Shown piece by piece: positions 19,053 to 27,231 of a stretch of 64,000 nt of DNA; positions within the stretch are counted from its first letter, which is position 1, and the number at the start of each line of letters is the position of its first letter. The stretch lies in NCBI GenBank assembly GCA_004020875.1, contig SAPZ01000027.1, forward strand, positions 1-64,000, read 5' to 3'. Below the pieces are notes generated by a model. It was not told the DNA's origin. It made no database searches and saw only the letters and a program-made list of their open reading frames with translations. The DNA comes from Mesorhizobium sp. (lineage in GTDB: Bacteria; Pseudomonadota; Alphaproteobacteria; Rhizobiales; Rhizobiaceae). The position numbers and the translations under genes were made by a program.

Positions 19053-19388
19053 GATAGGGCGCCTCTTTTGCTTTAACGTACGGTAAAGACGACGAAATTA
19101 GCTGCACATATATTTCAGGTAGGGGGCGCAAATGCCAGGAAAGGCGGCTTTCTGACTGCCCGGCGCCATCAAAACAGGGTCCGCTACGATCCGGATAACC
19201 GGACAGTCATATGGTTGAAGGCTGCTGGCCCTGCACGACGGACTTTATCTACCGGCGCCCTGGGTGGAGAAAGCCAGTCATCATCCTCATAGACAGCTGA
19301 TTTAAATAGCTAAATCGAGCCGAAAGCTGTCCAGTGGACGCAAAGGTGCGCGGAACGCAGTCCGGCGGGAGCGCCGCATTCACCCCAT

Positions 19389-19402
19389 TGCATTGCTATG
19401 CA
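19389..19402. promoter_or_regulatory. LacI-type operator, site F
   Basis: TGCATTGCTATGCA is one change from a perfect palindrome. It sits 73 bases upstream of the IolE-like start codon on the plus strand. Confidence 0.72.
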
Positions 19403-19474
19403 AAACGTGTTTTATCGTCCCGCGTCGTCGGCTTCCGCCTGGGCGACGCGGCATGCACAGCCAGAGGATTTCAG

Positions 19475-20362
19475 ATGCTCGTCAAACTTGCCAACGCGCC
19501 CGTTTCTTGGGGGGTCGACTACGCGGACGATCCGAAAAATCCGGCATGGCCGCAGGTGATGGACGAGATCAGCGCCGCCGGCTACGGCTACACCGAACTC
19601 GGCCCCTATGGCTACTACCCGACGGATCCGGCAGTTCTCCGGCCAGAATTCGACCGTCGCAACCTCGCCGTGGTTGCCGGTTTCGTCTTTCAGGATCTGC
19701 ACAGTCCCGAGAAGGCCCAGTCAGTTCTGGACGTGGCTGACCGCACGGTGCGTCTGCTTGCTGCGGCTGGCGGCAGATATCTTGTCACGATCGACCACAT
19801 TTCTCCGGAGCGGATGAACACGGCTGGGCGGCGGGATCTCGCCCAGCCTTTAGGCGCGGAACGCCTCGATCATCTCGTCGGGCTGATCGATCGCATCGCT
19901 GACCTCGCGCTCGCCCATGGCGTCATGCCCGTCGTTCACCAGCATGCTGGCTGCTACATCGAATTCGAAGACGAAATCGAAACGGTCCTTGGACGGCTGG
20001 ATCCCGACCGGGTCGGTATATGCATAGACACAGGACATATGGCTTACGCGGGCATCGACCCTGTCGCCTTCTACCGTCGGCACGCGTCTCGAGTGCGGTA
20101 CTTTCATTTCAAGGACATCGACCCCGTCATTCACAAACACGTACTTGCAGACCGCATCCCGTTTTTGACCGCTATCGAGCAGAAGATCTTCTGTCCGCTC
20201 GGAAAAGGTGTTGTCGACTGGGCCGGACTGGCAACCGCGTTGCGGGAGACCGGATACGACGGCGCCGCGACGGTCGAGCAGGACATCGATCCGACCATTT
20301 CGCTCAATCCGGCCGACGATGCACGGGCCAGTCTCGCTTATCTCCGTTCCGTCGGCTTCTAA
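19475..20362 (+). CDS. IolE/MocC-like sugar phosphate isomerase/epimerase-fold protein
   Basis: About 295 residues from ATG 19475, with AGAGGA upstream; the frame is open further back to 19334 but that part runs through the operator. The TIM-barrel (AP endonuclease 2) fold is shown by LANAPVSWGVDYADD at the N-terminus, the hallmark of inosose dehydratase-like proteins, and by VHQHAGCYIEF, GICIDTGHMAYAG, YFHFKDID and TVEQDID, which carry the metal ligands. IolE dehydrates scyllo-inosose; the rhizopine protein MocC belongs to the same family. Which cyclitol it acts on is open. Confidence 0.8.
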   Translation: MLVKLANAPVSWGVDYADDPKNPAWPQVMDEISAAGYGYTELGPYGYYPTDPAVLRPEFDRRNLAVVAGFVFQDLHSPEKAQSVLDVADRTVRLLAAAGGRYLVTIDHISPERMNTAGRRDLAQPLGAERLDHLVGLIDRIADLALAHGVMPVVHQHAGCYIEFEDEIETVLGRLDPDRVGICIDTGHMAYAGIDPVAFYRRHASRVRYFHFKDIDPVIHKHVLADRIPFLTAIEQKIFCPLGKGVVDWAGLATALRETGYDGAATVEQDIDPTISLNPADDARASLAYLRSVGF

Positions 20363-20375
20363 AAGGAGTGCTCTA

Positions 20376-21683
20376 ATGATCCGCGTACTGAAGGAAGGCC
20401 GTTCATCGGTCGAAAAGGTGAATGACCATGCGGCCGTCAAGGCGGCAGTGGAGGCCGTCTTGGCGGATGTCGAGCAACGCGGCGACGAGGCCGTGCGTCA
20501 CTATTCGGAAAAATTCGACGGATGGGCACCGGAGAGTTTCCGCCTGTCACAGGCCGAGGTCGACGAATGCATCGCTCAAGTGGCGACACGCGACCTCGAT
20601 GATATCCGCTTCGCACAGGCCCAGATCCGACGCTTCGCCGAGATCCAGAAAGATGCGCTTCGCGACGTGGAGGTCGAGACCCTGCCGGGAGTGGTGCTGG
20701 GCCACAGGAACATTCCGATGAACTCGGTCGGCTGCTACGTGCCGGGCGGCAAGTATCCGCTGGTGGCCTCTGCCCATATGAGCATCATCACGGCGAAGGT
20801 CGCCGGGGTGAAGCGGGTGGTGGCCATGACGCCGCCTTTCCAAGGCAAGCCTGCACCGGCGGTGATCGCCGCGATGGCGCTCGCCGGTGCCGACGAGATC
20901 TATGTCCTTGGCGGTATCCAGGCGATTGCCGCAATGGCGATAGGGACCGGGACCATCGCCGCTGTCGACTTTCTGGTCGGTCCTGGCAATGCATATGTGG
21001 CCGAGGCAAAGCGGCAACTGTTCGGGCGCGTCGGCATCGACCTGCTTGCCGGACCGACAGAAACACTGGTGATTGCCGACGAGACGGTCGATGCAGAGCT
21101 CTGTGCGACGGACCTTCTCGGTCAGGCCGAACATGGCCCGAATTCACCGGCAATCCTGCTTACGAATTCCGCGCGTCTGGCACGGGATACCGTCACCGAG
21201 GTAGAGCGGCTCCTTGAAATCCTCCCAACCGCGACGATCGCCCGCCAGGCCTGGGCCGACTACGGTCAGGTCATCGTCTGCGACAGCGAGCAGGAGATGG
21301 TGGCGGAGGCCGACAGGATCGCGTCCGAACATGTGCAGGTGATGACCCGCGATCCGGAATATTTCCTTGCCAACATGACAAACTACGGCGCCCTCTTCCT
21401 CGGCCCTCGCACCAATGTTGCCTACGGCGACAAGGTCATCGGTACCAACCACACCCTGCCGACGCTCGGCAACGCCCGTTTCACCGGCGGTCTGTGGGTT
21501 GGCAAATTCATGAAGACCTGTACCTACCAGCGTGTCCTGACCGACGAGGCCTCGGCCATGATCGGCGAATACTGCTCGCGGCTGTGCGTGCTCGAGGGCT
21601 TCCTCGGCCATGCCGAGCAGGCCAACATCCGCGTTCGACGCTACGGCGGCCGCAACGTGCCTTACGCGCACGCCGCCGAGTGA
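20376..21683 (+). CDS. Histidinol dehydrogenase-family paralogue (HpsN/sugar-alcohol type)
   Basis: About 435 residues from ATG 20376, with AAAGGAG upstream. HisD family features are clear: SVGCYVPGGKYPL, GAGADEIY-like segment (ALAGADEIYVLGGIQAIAA), VGPGNAYVAEAKRQL, DLLAGPTETLVIAD and DLLGQAEHGP with zinc-ligand residues. Context and the TETLVIAD variant place it with catabolic HisD paralogues such as sulfopropanediol dehydrogenase, which oxidise an alcohol to a carboxylate in two NAD-dependent steps, rather than in histidine synthesis. It overlaps the next gene by one base. Confidence 0.8.
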   Translation: MIRVLKEGRSSVEKVNDHAAVKAAVEAVLADVEQRGDEAVRHYSEKFDGWAPESFRLSQAEVDECIAQVATRDLDDIRFAQAQIRRFAEIQKDALRDVEVETLPGVVLGHRNIPMNSVGCYVPGGKYPLVASAHMSIITAKVAGVKRVVAMTPPFQGKPAPAVIAAMALAGADEIYVLGGIQAIAAMAIGTGTIAAVDFLVGPGNAYVAEAKRQLFGRVGIDLLAGPTETLVIADETVDAELCATDLLGQAEHGPNSPAILLTNSARLARDTVTEVERLLEILPTATIARQAWADYGQVIVCDSEQEMVAEADRIASEHVQVMTRDPEYFLANMTNYGALFLGPRTNVAYGDKVIGTNHTLPTLGNARFTGGLWVGKFMKTCTYQRVLTDEASAMIGEYCSRLCVLEGFLGHAEQANIRVRRYGGRNVPYAHAAE

Positions 21684-22459
21684 TGGTTGCTGCAACCAGC
21701 CTGCCGACAACACCGTCATTCCGTCTGGACGGACGACGGGCGCTTGTAACCGGCGCCGGGCGGGGCATCGGCGCCGGCATTGCGGCGGCACTTGCAGATG
21801 CTGGCGCCGATGTCGTCCTTGCCGCTCGCACCACAACGGAAATCGAGGCTGTCTCGGCAGCAATAGGACATCGCGGCGGTCGGTCGACCCCTTTGAAACT
21901 GGACGTTACCAACACTGCTTGCGTGCGTGAAGTTCTGAGGGCCCAGCCTGCCTTTCACATCCTTGTCAGCAATGCCGGCACCAACCGACCCAAACCATTC
22001 GCCGAGGTTACCGAGGATGACTACGATGCCGTGATCGATCTCAATCTGAAAGCCTCGTTCTTCGTCAGCCAGACCGTGGCGAAGCGCATGGCCGACGAAG
22101 GGATCCAAGGTTCAATCATTTTCATGTCCTCCCAGATGGGACATGTCGGGGCGCCAAACCGTGCCCTCTACTGTGGTTCAAAACATGCCATAGAGGGTCT
22201 GACGAAGGCTATGGCCATCGAGCTTGGCCCGCAAGGCATCCGCGTCAACACGATCGCACCGACGTTCATCGAAACGCCAATGACCCGGCCCTTCCTCCTG
22301 GATCCGGCATTTAAACAATCCGTCCGTGAAAAGATCAGGCTCGGCCGCCTTGGGCGCGTAGAAGATCTGATGGGCGCGATAGTGTACCTGGCCTCTGAGG
22401 CCTCGGCACTCGTCACCGGAACCTCTCTCGTGGTCGACGGCGGATGGACGGCCGGTTGA
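21683..22459 (+). CDS. SDR family oxidoreductase
   Basis: About 258 residues from ATG 21683, which shares one base with the upstream stop codon (TGATG). It has TGAGRGIGAG, SNAGTNRP, IIFMSSQMG, YCGSK and the C-terminal VVDGGWTAG of classical SDRs. It is the third gene of the IolE-like/HisD-like operon and likely handles a keto or hydroxyl intermediate of that route. Confidence 0.85.
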   Translation: MVAATSLPTTPSFRLDGRRALVTGAGRGIGAGIAAALADAGADVVLAARTTTEIEAVSAAIGHRGGRSTPLKLDVTNTACVREVLRAQPAFHILVSNAGTNRPKPFAEVTEDDYDAVIDLNLKASFFVSQTVAKRMADEGIQGSIIFMSSQMGHVGAPNRALYCGSKHAIEGLTKAMAIELGPQGIRVNTIAPTFIETPMTRPFLLDPAFKQSVREKIRLGRLGRVEDLMGAIVYLASEASALVTGTSLVVDGGWTAG

Positions 22460-22711
22460 CGGTCGCGGTGCAGGCAAAACGTTTTGCCGACTTGGTCATT
22501 CGGCAACTTCCAAAAGGGCTGGGAACGCCACGGGGATTGGCTAGCCTGCAGCAAAACTGCATGACCCATGCGCCGGCGGCATCGACAAGAATGCCCGCCA
22601 ACTACGGAGCAGCCGCGACCCCAGCCTGTTGGGCGTTGACGAGACAGTAAGCGCCATTCACCCTTGCGATCCGATTCAGCCAAAGCCAGCTGGCCGCATC
22701 GCTGGGGGAAC
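22460..22711. other. Spacer between catabolic and vitamin regions
   Basis: A 252-base stretch with no gene I can support and no clear terminator or operator; it marks the boundary between the cyclitol regulon and the NAD genes. Confidence 0.4.
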
Positions 22712-23656
22712 ATGCAACAGACGAAAGCGATCAAAGCAGAGAAAGCTACCAGCAAGGCCCAGAATGCGAAGGTCGACCTGATCGCAGTGGTCGTCGCTAT
22801 GACCGATCAGGCACCGTGCGTCCTTACCGTGCCAGCCAACGCCCTGCCCTCTGGTCCGTTCGAGCTTGGTCATCGTTCCCTTCAATTCGGCCTCAGGACC
22901 TGGGTGGAACAGCAGACCGGTCACCAGCTCGGCTATATCGAGCAGCTCTACACGTTCGCCGACCGCGACCGGATCGGCGAGCAGCGCCAGCAGCGCGTGA
23001 TCTCGATCAGCTATCTCGCCCTGACGCGCGCCGAGCACGCCGCCGGATCGGGCAAGCGTGTCTGGCGGAACTGGTACGACTATTTCCCCTGGGAAGACCA
23101 CCGTTCCGGCGCGCCGCCGATGGTATCGGACATACTGCAGTCGCGCCTGCTGGCCTGGGTGGACGAGGCGAACCAAGATTCGTTGCGGCGTGAGCGCCGA
23201 CAGCGTGTAGCGATTGCCTTTGGCTTTGACGGTCGCGACTGGAACGAAGAGCTCGTCCTGCAGCGTTACGAGCTTCTCTACGAGGCGGGTTTGGTTGAAG
23301 AAGCTCTGCGTGGGCCGAGCCGGATAACAGCTTCGCCCCTGCCCGGGATATCCATGACTGCAGACCACCGCCGCATCCTGGCGACAGGGATCACCCGGCT
23401 GCGCTCCAAGATCAAGTACCGGCCCGTCGTGTTCGAGCTGATGCCGCCCATCTTCACCTTGCTGCAATTGCAACGGACTGTGGAGGCGCTTTCGGGAAGG
23501 CTGGTCCACAAGCCGAACTTCCGGCGCCTCGTCGAGCAGCAGGATCTGGTCGAGGAGACCGGAGAGACTGCTGCCGACACTGTCGGGCGGCCGGCGAAGC
23601 TCTTCCGCTTTCGACACGCCGTTCTCGATGAGCGGGTTGTCGCAGGGACGAAATAG
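22712..23656 (+). CDS. nadQ: NAD biosynthesis transcriptional regulator NadQ (Nudix-like domain plus winged helix)
   Basis: About 314 residues from ATG 22712; the reading frame is open from 22664. The N-terminal part has a Nudix-like layout (VDLIAVVVAMTDQAPCVLTV; FGLRTWVEQQTGHQLGYIEQLYTFADRDR) but no full GX5EX7REUXEEXGU box, so it is a ligand sensor rather than a hydrolase. The C-terminal part (TLLQLQRTVEALSGRLVHKPNFRRLVEQQDLVEETG) is the winged-helix DNA-binding segment also found in NrtR. Alphaproteobacterial NadQ regulates nadABC, which lies 84 bases downstream behind a palindrome. Confidence 0.85.
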   Translation: MQQTKAIKAEKATSKAQNAKVDLIAVVVAMTDQAPCVLTVPANALPSGPFELGHRSLQFGLRTWVEQQTGHQLGYIEQLYTFADRDRIGEQRQQRVISISYLALTRAEHAAGSGKRVWRNWYDYFPWEDHRSGAPPMVSDILQSRLLAWVDEANQDSLRRERRQRVAIAFGFDGRDWNEELVLQRYELLYEAGLVEEALRGPSRITASPLPGISMTADHRRILATGITRLRSKIKYRPVVFELMPPIFTLLQLQRTVEALSGRLVHKPNFRRLVEQQDLVEETGETAADTVGRPAKLFRFRHAVLDERVVAGTK

Positions 23657-23670
23657 CCACAATCGCGCGC

Positions 23671-23740
23671 TTGACATCCCTTATTCTCAAAGTAAGTATA
23701 TATCCAAATTATACTCATCTAGAGAATAATTGGAGCGGCG
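23671..23740 (+). promoter_or_regulatory. nadABC promoter with concentric palindromic operator (probable NadQ site)
   Basis: A TTGACA -35 lies at 23671-23676 with an AT-rich -10 area (AGTATA, 23695-23700). The outer arms TTATTCTC (23681-23688) and GAGAATAA (23722-23729) and the inner arms AGTATA (23695-23700) and TATACT (23710-23715) share the same centre at 23705. A repressor bound here would cover the -10 region and the start of the nadA transcript. Confidence 0.75.
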
Positions 23741-24715
23741 ATGCCCATTTCACTTTCGACCGCCGCATCTCTTTACGATCGCGTCCGGCGGGTGATCCCG
23801 TCCATCGAATGGCCGGCCTTCAGCGACGACATCGACGCCATCCTGGCGCTGAAGCGCGAGCGCAACGCCGTCATCCTGGCACACAACTACCAGACGCCAG
23901 AAATCTTCCATTGCGTGGCCGATATCGTCGGCGACAGCCTGGCGCTCGCGCGTAAGGCGATGACGGTCGATGCGGATGTCATCGTGCTCGCCGGCGTGCA
24001 TTTCATGGCCGAGACGGCGAAGCTCCTCAATCCCGGCAAGACGGTCCTCATTCCGGATCTCGGCGCCGGCTGTTCGCTGGCCGACTCCATCACCGCTTCG
24101 GATGTGCGCCTGATGCGGCAACGCTATCCCGGCGTGCCGGTCGTGACCTACGTCAACACTTCCGCCGCGGTGAAGGCAGAGTCCGACATCTGCTGCACGT
24201 CGGGCAATGCGCTGGCGGTGGTGGAATCGCTCGGTACACCGCGGGTGATCATGCTGCCCGACGAGTACCTGGCCAGGAACATCGCAGCGCAGACAAAGGT
24301 CGAGATCATCGCATGGAAGGGACACTGCGAGGTGCATGAGCGCTTCACGCCCGCCGACATACGCGAGCTGCGCGAGGCGCATCCCGGCGTCACCGTGCTT
24401 GCCCATCCCGAGTGCCCGCCGGAGGTTGTCGCCGAAGCGGATTTCGCGGGCTCGACGGCGGCGATGTCGGACTATGTCGGACGGCACAAGCCGCGGCGGG
24501 TCGTGCTGATGACCGAATGCTCGATGAGCGACAACGTCGCCGTCGAGCATCCTGAGGTCGACTTCGTGCGGCCATGCAACCTCTGTCCGCACATGAAGCG
24601 CATCACGCTTCCCAACATCCGCGCGGCCCTCAAGGAGAACCGCCACGTCGTCACCATCGACCCGAACGTCGCTGACCGCGCGCGCCGGGCGGTGGAGCGG
24701 ATGCTCGCCGTATGA
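23741..24715 (+). CDS. nadA: Quinolinate synthase NadA
   Basis: A 324-residue protein that condenses iminoaspartate with dihydroxyacetone phosphate to quinolinate using a 4Fe-4S cluster. Family segments are complete: ILAHNYQTPEI, VLAGVHFMAETAKLL, AGCSLADS, YVNTSAAVKAESDICCTSGNA, HPECPPEV, TECSMSDNVA and CNLCPHMKRI, which include the cluster cysteines. It is first in nadABC and overlaps nadB by 4 bases. Confidence 0.95.
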   Translation: MPISLSTAASLYDRVRRVIPSIEWPAFSDDIDAILALKRERNAVILAHNYQTPEIFHCVADIVGDSLALARKAMTVDADVIVLAGVHFMAETAKLLNPGKTVLIPDLGAGCSLADSITASDVRLMRQRYPGVPVVTYVNTSAAVKAESDICCTSGNALAVVESLGTPRVIMLPDEYLARNIAAQTKVEIIAWKGHCEVHERFTPADIRELREAHPGVTVLAHPECPPEVVAEADFAGSTAAMSDYVGRHKPRRVVLMTECSMSDNVAVEHPEVDFVRPCNLCPHMKRITLPNIRAALKENRHVVTIDPNVADRARRAVERMLAV

Positions 24716-26247
24716 ACGCGCACGACCTCCATGGCCGGCCGGTCATCATCGGCGGTGGCATCGCGGGCCTGATGACGGCGCTTCATCTTGCCCCGGAACC
24801 GGTCGTCATCATCTCCAAGGCCCCGCTGGGAGACCAGACCTCGAGCATGCTCTCCCAGGGCGGCCTCGCGGCGAGCCTCGGCGGTGATGACAGCCCGGAG
24901 CTGCATCTTGCCGATACGCTCGCGGCCGGCGACGGACTTTGCGATGAGAACACCGCAAGACGCGCCGTCGATGCGGCCCCTCAGGCGATCAGATTTCTCG
25001 AAGAGCTAGGCGTTCGCTTCGACCACGCGCCGGATGGCACGCTCCTGCTCGGGCTGGAAGCCGCGCATTCGCGCCGGCGGATCGTGCATGCCGGCGGCGA
25101 CGCCACCGGCCGCGAGCTCATCCGTGCGCTTGTCGCCGCCGTGCGGCGGACGCCCTCTATTTCTGTCCTTGAAGGCGTCGAGGTCCGAAGTCTCTTTGTC
25201 GAGGATGGCGAAATCGCCGGCGTGCTTGCTGTCGGAAACGGCGACGCGATGACGCTCTCCACGAGCCGCGTGGTGCTCGCGACCGGCGGTATTGGCGGCC
25301 TGTTCGACCATACGACGAACCCGCTCGGCTCGTTCGGCCACGGCCTGGCGCTTGCCGCGCGCGCCGGCGCGGAACTCGCCGATCTCGAATTCGTGCAGTT
25401 CCACCCGACCGCGCTCGATGGCCCGCGGCACCCGATGCCGTTGGTAAGCGAAGCCGTGCGCGGAGAAGGCGCGATTCTAATCGACGAGCAAGGCCGACGC
25501 TTTCTCGCCGATACGCCCGCCGGCGAGCTGGCGCCGCGTGACGTCGTGGCCCGCGGCGTGTGGCGAAAACTTCGCGCCGGGCATCGTGTGTTCCTCGACG
25601 CACGGCAGTGTCTGGGACCAAGATTCACCAACCGGTTTCCGGCGATCGCTTCGCTCTGTCTGGCGGCCGGCATCGACCCCGCCATGGAGCCTATCCCAGT
25701 GCGTCCCGCGGCGCACTATCACATGGGCGGCGTGGCCGTGGACGCCGCGGGCCGCAGCTCGCGTCGCGGCCTGTGGGTGTGTGGCGAGGCCACCCGCACC
25801 GGACTGCATGGCGCCAACCGGCTTGCCAGCAACTCGCTCATCGAAGCCGTGGTGTCAGCAGCCTGGGTCGCGACAAGCCTCGCCGCCGCGTTGCCAGGCA
25901 CACATAGACGGCTGAAGCCGGCAATCGTGCCGCCGCGACCCGATGCCTCGCGTATCCGTCCGATCGCTTCGCATGCGCTCGGCATTGAGCGCGACGGCCA
26001 GACGCTGCGCGAGGCGGCGATGATGCTGGCGCCGATTGCCGCGAGTCGCGATGCCGCCTCAGACCCCGCGCTGGTAGCCTTGATGATCACGGTCGCGGCT
26101 CTTCGCCGCGAGGAAAGCCGGGGCTCGCACTTCCGGACCGATTTCCCCAGCCGCGATGCAGAGCCGCGATCTCTGCGGTTGACGCTCGACGAGACATTCA
26201 AGGATGCCGCCGCGCATAGCAGCCTAGCCTCAGTAAGGATCGCCTGA
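24712..26247 (+). CDS. nadB: L-aspartate oxidase NadB
   Basis: A 511-residue flavoprotein that oxidises aspartate to iminoaspartate for NadA. It has the FAD motif VIIGGGIAGLMTALHL at residues about 10-25, SSMLSQGGLAASLG, EFVQFHPTAL, a substrate-site segment HYHMGGVAVD, and GLHGANRLASNSLIEAVV of the succinate dehydrogenase/aspartate oxidase family. Its ATG overlaps the nadA stop (ATGA) and one base separates its stop from nadC. Confidence 0.94.
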   Translation: MNAHDLHGRPVIIGGGIAGLMTALHLAPEPVVIISKAPLGDQTSSMLSQGGLAASLGGDDSPELHLADTLAAGDGLCDENTARRAVDAAPQAIRFLEELGVRFDHAPDGTLLLGLEAAHSRRRIVHAGGDATGRELIRALVAAVRRTPSISVLEGVEVRSLFVEDGEIAGVLAVGNGDAMTLSTSRVVLATGGIGGLFDHTTNPLGSFGHGLALAARAGAELADLEFVQFHPTALDGPRHPMPLVSEAVRGEGAILIDEQGRRFLADTPAGELAPRDVVARGVWRKLRAGHRVFLDARQCLGPRFTNRFPAIASLCLAAGIDPAMEPIPVRPAAHYHMGGVAVDAAGRSSRRGLWVCGEATRTGLHGANRLASNSLIEAVVSAAWVATSLAAALPGTHRRLKPAIVPPRPDASRIRPIASHALGIERDGQTLREAAMMLAPIAASRDAASDPALVALMITVAALRREESRGSHFRTDFPSRDAEPRSLRLTLDETFKDAAAHSSLASVRIA

Positions 26248-26248
26248 A

Positions 26249-27130
26249 ATGACGTCAGTCTTGCGTCTTCCCTCGATCGTCATCGAGCCAATCGTGCGGA
26301 GCGCCCTTCTGGAGGACCTGGGTAAGGGTGGCGATCTGACCAGCGACGCAGTTATCCCCCATGATCACATGGCTACACTAGCGCTCAGGGCGCGGCAGCC
26401 AGGCATTGTTGCCGGCCTCGACCTGGCAGCCTACGCGTTCCTGCTCGTCGAATCGACGATCGAAATGCAGATGCAACGCGTCGACGGCAGCGAGGTGGCG
26501 GCTGGCGAGACGGTCGCCAACGTCAGCGGGCCGGCGCGCGCCCTGCTCACCGCCGAGCGCACCGCACTCAACTTCCTGTGCCACCTGAGTGGCATTGCGA
26601 CCGCCACAGCAGCGATAGTCGACGCCGTAAGCGGCCACAAGGCGAAGATCGTCTCCACGAGAAAGACGACACCCGGCCTTCGCGCCCTCGAAAGATATGC
26701 CGTGCGCGCGGGCGGCGGAGCCAATCATCGTTTCGGGCTCGACGACGCCATGCTGATCAAAGACAACCACATCGCGATTACCGGCGATATCCGCACGGCG
26801 ATCGAGCGCGCGCGGGCGGCGGCTGGCCATATGGTGAAGATCGAGGTCGAGGTCGACACGCTTGAACAGCTCGACATCGCACTGGAGGCCGGAATCGATG
26901 CGGTGCTGCTGGACAACATGTCCGTCGAGCAACTGACCCAGGCGGTTGCAATGGTCGGTGGCCGCGCCATCACGGAGGCGTCCGGCCGCATCACTGCGCA
27001 GACGGCACCTGCGATTGCAGCGACCGGGGTCGACCTGATTTCGGTCGGCTGGATAACGCACAGCGCGCCGATCCTCGATATCGGCTTGGACATCGCGGTC
27101 GATACGAGCATGAACAGGCTTTTGAACTGA
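26249..27130 (+). CDS. nadC: Nicotinate-nucleotide pyrophosphorylase NadC
   Basis: A 293-residue quinolinate phosphoribosyltransferase that makes nicotinate mononucleotide. Motifs seen: EDLGKGGDLTSDAV, TAERTALNFLCHLSGIAT, STRKTTPGLRALERYAVRAGG, NHRFGLDDAMLIKDNHI, VEVDTLEQ, VLLDNMS, ITEASGRI and ISVGWITHSAP. These contain the basic residues that bind quinolinate and PRPP. It ends the nadABC operon. Confidence 0.95.
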   Translation: MTSVLRLPSIVIEPIVRSALLEDLGKGGDLTSDAVIPHDHMATLALRARQPGIVAGLDLAAYAFLLVESTIEMQMQRVDGSEVAAGETVANVSGPARALLTAERTALNFLCHLSGIATATAAIVDAVSGHKAKIVSTRKTTPGLRALERYAVRAGGGANHRFGLDDAMLIKDNHIAITGDIRTAIERARAAAGHMVKIEVEVDTLEQLDIALEAGIDAVLLDNMSVEQLTQAVAMVGGRAITEASGRITAQTAPAIAATGVDLISVGWITHSAPILDIGLDIAVDTSMNRLLN

Positions 27131-27231
27131 GGCAAAGCTGAGAGCCGAGCCAAAAGCTGGCAGAGTCTTTCAACGCCGCTCCCAACAAGATATGCGGCCG
27201 GGCGCGCTTTGAACGATCTGGAGGAATGAGG

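Larger units (their letters stand above)
18952..19474. promoter_or_regulatory. Divergent regulatory spacer between importer operon and IolE-like operon
   Basis: This 523-base stretch holds no gene. It carries two tandem operators on the importer side and one on the IolE side (listed separately). It also has CTTTAACGTACGGTAAAG (19071-19088), a dyad matching at 16 of 18 positions, and an inverted repeat GACAGCT (19292-19298) / AGCTGTC (19325-19331) with an inner GATTTA/TAAATC pair. Confidence 0.6.

Noticed and set aside
20376..21683. Reading this gene as biosynthetic hisD
   Set aside because: Its operon partners and operator are catabolic and the substrate-region wording fits HisD paralogues.
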